Shown here piece by piece: positions 60,082 to 64,000 of a stretch of DNA of 64,000 bases (its first letter is position 1; every line of letters begins with the position of its first letter). Origin of the DNA: Chloroflexota bacterium (GTDB lineage: Bacteria; Chloroflexota; Anaerolineae; Aggregatilineales; Phototrophicaceae). Location of the stretch: positions 1 through 64,000 of the forward strand of contig JACRPS010000002.1 of NCBI GenBank assembly GCA_016223085.1. Reading direction: 5' to 3'. The position numbers and the translations under genes are program-made. Under the pieces are notes generated by a model that searched no databases, was not told where the DNA came from, and was given only the letters and a program-made list of their open reading frames with translations.

Positions 60082-61608
60082 TCAAACGGCGACCGTTTCG
60101 CCGGTGGGCAGGTACGCCTCAAACGGCTGGCCTTCCTCGTGGCAGATCAGTTGAATGACATTGCGCCCGGAAGCCGCCGCCAGCGTCACCGTGCCGCCCG
60201 GTTCGACCCAGTGCCCCGCCATGTAGAATTTCCTTAACCCCGGCAGCGTCTTGTCAACGCCACGAATCAGCAGCGGCATGGTTTCCCTGCTCAACAGCCA
60301 GCCGCTGGTCGCGCCCTTCCAGTTGTTGGTGTAGCGTTCGTAGCTCAACGGCGTGGCCTCGTCCACATATTCGATCTGGCTGCTGAGGCCGGGATGCCAC
60401 CTGTCCAGCAGATCAATCATGATGTCCGACACCTGGCGCTGCTCCGTGTCGTAAATCTTGCGCCCGTACAGGTGCTGCCAGTAGCCGTAACCCGAGCGAA
60501 TCATGATCTCCACCACCGATTTACCGGCGGGGGCGAGGCTGGGGTCGAAGCAGTAGTGTTTCACGCCGACGTCGTGCCGTTCTTCGCCAATGACCAGCAC
60601 CGGCTTGTCCAGCAGATGAGTCACCCAGTGCGGCTCGGCAGACAGGTCGCACTTCACGCCCAGCGAAATCTGCACCTGGGAGTGCATCGGCAGGCTGCCG
60701 TCATACATCTTCCTGATTTTGCGGCTGACGTACTCCCCATCCAGCATGTCAAAGATCGTGGTGCGGCCATCGGCAGCGGAGATGACGTAATCCGCCGTAT
60801 GGACCTCATCATCATACAGCCGCACGCCCACCGCGCGCCCGTTTTCGGTCACGATTTTTTCAACCTGCGCCTCGTAACAGATTTCGCCGCCCAACGAAAG
60901 GTAGCGGCGTTCCAGCGCGCGGGCAAATTCGAGCGAACCGCCGACGGGAAAGCCGGCGTTGCCGGTGTGCATGTAGGCCAGCAGCGACATACCCATCATC
61001 GCCGGCGCTTCTTCCCAGGAGAACATCTGCACCACCGCCCGGCGCAGGAAGGGGTCCTTGAAGCGCAGCGCCAGGTCTTTCATCGGCAGCCGGCCCCAGC
61101 GCAGCAACGGCAGGACAAACGGCATCATCTTCATGCCCAGCCGCCGCCAGCCGTGCGCGCCCAGCAGCGACTTGGGCTGGTCGTACAGGCTGGACATATC
61201 AAAGCGTGTGAACTGCCGCACTCCACGACACAAGGCTTGAATCAGCGGCGCGTCCGCCGGTGACAGGTCAATCATGTGCTGTTCCAGGCGGTCGGGGTCG
61301 GCGTAGACGATCAGGGTTTTGTCGCCATCAGTGATGCGCTGGTACTCGTCGTGGTTCACCATCCGGCGGCCCTGCACTGCGCCCAGTTCCTGCCACATCC
61401 GGTTAAACGGCTGCCCCTCGCCGGAGCCAAACAGGTAGTGAATACAGCCGTCGAAGGTATAACCTTTGCGCTCCCAGGCGGTGCACAGGCCGCCGGGCAG
61501 GAAGTGCGACTCAAAGATGCGCGTGCGGTAGCCGTTCATCTGAGCATAACAGCCCGCCGCCAGTCCGGCAGGGCCGGCACCGATAATGATGATGGATTTT
61601 TGCGCCAT
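60082..61608 (-). CDS. CrtI-like FAD-dependent oxidoreductase (phytoene desaturase family)
   Basis: A 508-residue protein: N-terminal dinucleotide loop IIIIGAGPAGLAAGCYAQ, then the CrtI signature block SHFLPGGLCTAWERKGYTFD, AGFPVGGSLEFARALERRYL in the middle, and the C-terminal FAD loop FYMAGHWVEPGGTVTLAA. This is the pattern of phytoene desaturase/carotenoid isomerase-like enzymes and of all-trans-retinol saturase-like members; the substrate cannot be told. No other carotenoid gene is near. The start at 61608 follows from the conserved N-terminus. Convergent with the second Uma2 gene. Confidence 0.9.
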   Translation of the reverse strand: MAQKSIIIIGAGPAGLAAGCYAQMNGYRTRIFESHFLPGGLCTAWERKGYTFDGCIHYLFGSGEGQPFNRMWQELGAVQGRRMVNHDEYQRITDGDKTLIVYADPDRLEQHMIDLSPADAPLIQALCRGVRQFTRFDMSSLYDQPKSLLGAHGWRRLGMKMMPFVLPLLRWGRLPMKDLALRFKDPFLRRAVVQMFSWEEAPAMMGMSLLAYMHTGNAGFPVGGSLEFARALERRYLSLGGEICYEAQVEKIVTENGRAVGVRLYDDEVHTADYVISAADGRTTIFDMLDGEYVSRKIRKMYDGSLPMHSQVQISLGVKCDLSAEPHWVTHLLDKPVLVIGEERHDVGVKHYCFDPSLAPAGKSVVEIMIRSGYGYWQHLYGRKIYDTEQRQVSDIMIDLLDRWHPGLSSQIEYVDEATPLSYERYTNNWKGATSGWLLSRETMPLLIRGVDKTLPGLRKFYMAGHWVEPGGTVTLAAASGRNVIQLICHEEGQPFEAYLPTGETVAV

Positions 61609-61786
61609 GTGTGGACTCTTTCGTTTGCCCTTCACCGCGTTGGCCGCAGCCCGCCGGTGAACCCCCCTGATGTTACTGTAGTATACGCAAAAGGCCGCGA
61701 ATCGTTGCGGCAGAAGACCATTTCTTACAGAATCGGGCGTAGTTGCGGTAACATCGGGCGGGCTGATCGAAACAAGGAGTCTCTAT

Positions 61787-62194
61787 ATGCTGATCTATGT
61801 CGCCGGGCCGCTGTTTAACTCGCACGAACGCTGGATGGTGGAACGCATCACCGCCGCGCTGGAAAACGCCGGCTACCAGACGTTTGTGCCCCACCGGGAT
61901 GCCGGCGTGCTGACCGAGTTCAAAGAGGAAAACCGCACCCACATCTTCCGCACCGATATGGAAGCCCTGATGCAGTGTGACGCCTGCGTGGCGCTGCTCA
62001 CCGGCGCCGACCACGACTCCGGCACGTGCGCCGAAATCGGTTATCTGAACGCAAAAGGCATCCCGGTGTTTGGCATCACGGATGATATTCGCTGGCTGAA
62101 TAACTTCATCTGGGGCATGTGCAACGAAGGCAAATATCTGAAGAAAACCATTGAAGAAGTGCTGCCGCTGCTGGACGAACGGCTGAAGGTATAA
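61787..62194 (+). CDS. Nucleoside 2-deoxyribosyltransferase-like protein 1
   Basis: A 135-residue protein of the nucleoside 2-deoxyribosyltransferase/DNPH1 family: YVAGPLFNSHERWM at the start, Asp and Glu near TDMEALMQCDACVALL, and GADHDSGTCAEIGYLNAKG with the catalytic Glu. It should cleave or exchange the glycosidic bond of a (deoxy)nucleoside or nucleotide. AAGGAG precedes the ATG. The second gene follows after 14 nt. Confidence 0.88.
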   Translation: MLIYVAGPLFNSHERWMVERITAALENAGYQTFVPHRDAGVLTEFKEENRTHIFRTDMEALMQCDACVALLTGADHDSGTCAEIGYLNAKGIPVFGITDDIRWLNNFIWGMCNEGKYLKKTIEEVLPLLDERLKV

Positions 62195-62208
62195 AACGAG
62201 GGGGCATC

Positions 62209-62625
62209 ATGCGCGCTTACATCGCCGGTCCGCTGTTTAACGAAAGCGAACGCTGGTTTGACGAACAGATCGAAGCGGTTGCCCGCCTTGTGGGGCTGGA
62301 GACGTTTCTGCCGCACCGCGATGGCGATTTACGCCTGCACGGCCCGGACGACGTGCCACGCATTTTTGAGGAAGATCGCAACGCGATTGACCGTGCTGAC
62401 CTCGTGATCGCCAACCTGAACGGCGTCACGACTGACGACGGCACGGCCTGGGAACTAGGATATGCTTACGCCAGAGGTAAATATCTGATCGGCGTGTACA
62501 CCGACTGGCGCTTGCAGCACCGTTATCAGATCGTGAATCTGATGCTGGAATGTTCGCTGAACAAGCTGGTGCGGTCGCTGGACGAACTGGAAACGGCGCT
62601 GCGCGAATACGTCAAAAACAGGTAG
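62209..62625 (+). CDS. Nucleoside 2-deoxyribosyltransferase-like protein 2
   Basis: A 138-residue relative of the gene before it: IAGPLFNESERWFDE at the start, DRNAIDRADLVIANL, and DDGTAWELGYAYARGK with the catalytic Glu. The two proteins differ enough for different substrates. The TAG stop is the first part of a GTAGGGACATGG palindrome (62622-62650), so the repeat sits exactly at the end of the gene. Confidence 0.88.
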   Translation: MRAYIAGPLFNESERWFDEQIEAVARLVGLETFLPHRDGDLRLHGPDDVPRIFEEDRNAIDRADLVIANLNGVTTDDGTAWELGYAYARGKYLIGVYTDWRLQHRYQIVNLMLECSLNKLVRSLDELETALREYVKNR

Positions 62626-62650
62626 GGACATGGCGACGCCATGTCCCGAC
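62622..62650. repeat. GTAGGGACATGGCG palindrome at the end of a gene
   Basis: GTAGGGACATGGCG and its near-perfect inverse. TAG at 62623-62625 is the stop of the deoxyribosyltransferase-like gene 2. A second, GGGCGGCC-type palindrome follows at 62655-62683. Confidence 0.8.
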
Positions 62651-62733
62651 AACGGCAAGGGCGGCCACATCGGGCCGCCCCTGCCATCCACATCGGCGCT
62701 CATCATAGAGGTCGCGCCGGAAAGTTAGTTAGG

Positions 62734-63132
62734 TTAGAGCGTCATCAGGTAGGCCAGCAGATCGGCCAAATCCTGCCGGGATAGCTGATTGGCATATTGG
62801 CCGTACATCAGGTTCTGGAAACCGTCCACCACGAAGCTGCCGGGACTGGTGATGCTATTAAACAGATACTGCTCCGCCGACAGCCCTTCAATCCGGCTGC
62901 CCGCGCGCTGCGATAGGCCGCTGAGATTGGGCGCGATGCTGATTCCGCCGCGCGTGAAGCTCGCCCGCGAGGTGGTGTGGCAGCCGGCACAGGCCGGCGC
63001 GCCGTTTACGCCCTGGTGGAAGATTTCCGCGCCGCGCGCCGGATCGCCTGTGACCGGGTTTGTCAGCGCCTTCTGGTTGCAGGCCGCCAGCAGAACCACG
63101 ATCAGGGCCAGAACAAGAGCGATTCGGGACAT
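62734..63132 (-). CDS. Class I cytochrome c lipoprotein
   Basis: A 132-residue lipoprotein: signal MSRIALVLALIVVLLAAC with LAAC lipobox (Cys18), then a mono-heme cytochrome c domain with CAGCH (CxxCH) near residue 50, PNLSGLS and the C-terminal axial Met in QNLMYGQYANQLS followed by DLADLLAYL. It transfers electrons at the outer face of the membrane, perhaps to an oxidase not in the window. ATG at 63132 has GAAGG about 10 nt upstream. Confidence 0.92.
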   Translation of the reverse strand: MSRIALVLALIVVLLAACNQKALTNPVTGDPARGAEIFHQGVNGAPACAGCHTTSRASFTRGGISIAPNLSGLSQRAGSRIEGLSAEQYLFNSITSPGSFVVDGFQNLMYGQYANQLSRQDLADLLAYLMTL

Positions 63133-63295
63133 GGCGTTTGCCTTCACCTCACGGCCCGATGGCCGGTTGCAATGCCGCACGAACACCCTTATTAAACATC
63201 AGGACGTATTTTGGCTCGACCGGTGAAAGGCCGATTTTGCGGCGGGACTTCCTGGGGAGGGTGGGCTACGACTTTGGACGGAGTAGGGTAGGGCA

Positions 63296-63320
63296 GCGAG
63301 GGATTACGCATCCCTCGCTT
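63296..63320. other. AGCGAGGGAT hairpin
   Basis: AGCGAGGGAT-TACGC-ATCCCTCGCT, a perfect 10-bp stem between the membrane protein and the cytochrome c gene. It could end transcription of the membrane-protein gene, although there is no T-run. Confidence 0.55.
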
Positions 63321-63362
63321 GGCTGCACCTGAACTGTCAAAACGGAGCTATGGCGGAAGGTT

Positions 63363-63788
63363 CTACGCGATCCCCCGCCGGCGTTCGTACAGCAGGGCCA
63401 GCCCGGTGGCTACCGCGCCCAGCAGTTCCCACACTCCCACACCGATAAAGCCCAGCGGCGCTAACCCGCTGACAACGGCCAGCGTAAACACCGTGAACGT
63501 CACCAGACGGAACGGCACGGTCCAAGTGTAAAACGTCTTGAGATTGTTCAGCGATGCCAGCATGTAATAAATACCCATGTTGAGCGATGCCATCGAGGAT
63601 GCCGTGATAAACAGCAGCGTGTAATCCCCAGCGGCGCGCACGGTCCGGTCAAGCACCGGAAAGCCAAGCAGTTGCAGGGTGAACTCTGGCCGGATGAGGC
63701 CGACCAGCCCTAACAGGGCGGCCAGCACCCCGAACAGGAGCATCGTCAGGCTGGACAGGTTGCGAATCCGCAGTGAGGACAGATTCAT
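63363..63788 (-). CDS. Four-helix membrane protein
   Basis: A 141-residue membrane protein with four predicted TM helices (about 15-35, 55-80, 88-105, 108-130) and short loops; LIRPEFTLQLLGFPVLDR is the largest loop. It looks like the uncharacterised DoxX/small multi-helix type, but no family motif is clear. AAGG precedes the ATG at 63788, about 13 nt away. The function is unknown. Confidence 0.7.
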   Translation of the reverse strand: MNLSSLRIRNLSSLTMLLFGVLAALLGLVGLIRPEFTLQLLGFPVLDRTVRAAGDYTLLFITASSMASLNMGIYYMLASLNNLKTFYTWTVPFRLVTFTVFTLAVVSGLAPLGFIGVGVWELLGAVATGLALLYERRRGIA

Positions 63789-63863
63789 TGCAGAAATCCT
63801 TACGAACTGGATAAAATAGTGATGTTACAATGGGTGTGTACGGTTAGTATAAGGGGTGGTGAA

Positions 63864-64000
63864 ATGCCTGTACATCTCCAACTGAGCGACGACCAGCGGT
63901 ATTTGATCTACACCATCACCGAGCCACTGAGTCTGGACGAGCTGATGCTGGCTTACCAGCAGGAGCGCGTCTACCGCGATTCGCTGCCGTACACCGTGCA
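63864..64000 (+). CDS. Gene cut by the right edge
   Basis: Starts ATG CCT GTA CAT at 63864 with AAGGGG 8 nt upstream. The visible 45 residues (MPVHLQLSDDQRYLIYTI, then EPLSLDELMLAYQQERVY) are soluble and not recognised. The rest lies outside the window. Confidence 0.6.
   Translation, partial: MPVHLQLSDDQRYLIYTITEPLSLDELMLAYQQERVYRDSLPYTV

Overview
The window is GC-rich bacterial chromosome with no rRNA, tRNA, phage, transposase or CRISPR array that I can recognise. It most resembles a Chloroflexota genome of the Anaerolineae or Herpetosiphon sort. This rests on exported proteins with long Thr-Pro linkers, many lipoproteins and repeat proteins, Uma2 proteins, a class II diterpene cyclase, and dense short palindromic repeats between and inside genes. 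The lineage is an inference from gene content.

Layout. 1-6.6 kb: a TPR protein cut by the window edge, an exported MTA/SAH-nucleosidase-like protein, htpG, a GNAT acetyltransferase, an exported SH3-like protein, a YjbR-like protein and a phosphoribosyltransferase. 6.7-11.3 kb: one giant membrane protein joining a YfhO-like half to a Wzx-like flippase half, with five repeat-derived inserts read in frame. 11.5-21.5 kb: a GH13 glucosidase, a zinc ribbon, two PAS histidine kinases, dodecin, a succinate dehydrogenase operon (fused SdhC-SdhD, SdhA, SdhB) and PncC. 21.6-24 kb: a LysM lipoprotein and an exported lectin-like protein.

24.2-30.0 kb is the most interesting region. A class II diterpene cyclase (YDTAW and DxDD motifs) is followed by a histidine kinase, two stand-alone receiver proteins, a protein that looks like the tuberculosinol/kolavelool synthase family (cis-prenyltransferase fold), and a HAD phosphatase. 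All lie on one strand with 2-nt and ATGA junctions. It reads as a diterpenoid pathway with its own phosphorelay built in.

30-40 kb: HEAT-repeat, hypothetical, thrombospondin-type-3, TolB-propeller and lectin-like surface proteins, then an SDR and a Rieske-FAD reductase. 40.8-43.5 kb: a class V aminotransferase coupled to a PIG-L deacetylase with a cyclic-nucleotide-binding domain nested inside it. 43.6-55.6 kb: a P-loop kinase, lipoproteins, an M14 peptidase, an AI-2E-type permease, a transglutaminase-like protein, a SET-domain protein, a HerA-like ATPase, GreA, an exported protein with an unfamiliar six-copy repeat, an L,D-transpeptidase and a lone DHp-like domain in which Tyr replaces the phospho-acceptor His. 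55.7-64 kb: a DUF1848 protein, a homocysteine methyltransferase-MTHFR fusion, two Uma2 proteins, a CrtI-like oxidoreductase, two nucleoside-deoxyribosyltransferase-like proteins, a cytochrome c, a four-helix membrane protein and a gene cut by the right edge.

Across the window at least five families of short repeats recur: GTAGGGGC/GTAGGGAC palindromes, CCCTCTCC/GGAGAGGG elements, a terminator plus GTTCAGCCGG composite, ACACAGAG tracts and ACTGAGTGCTGAG-like tracts. Several sit in frame inside proteins, and some supply the stop codon of the gene before them.
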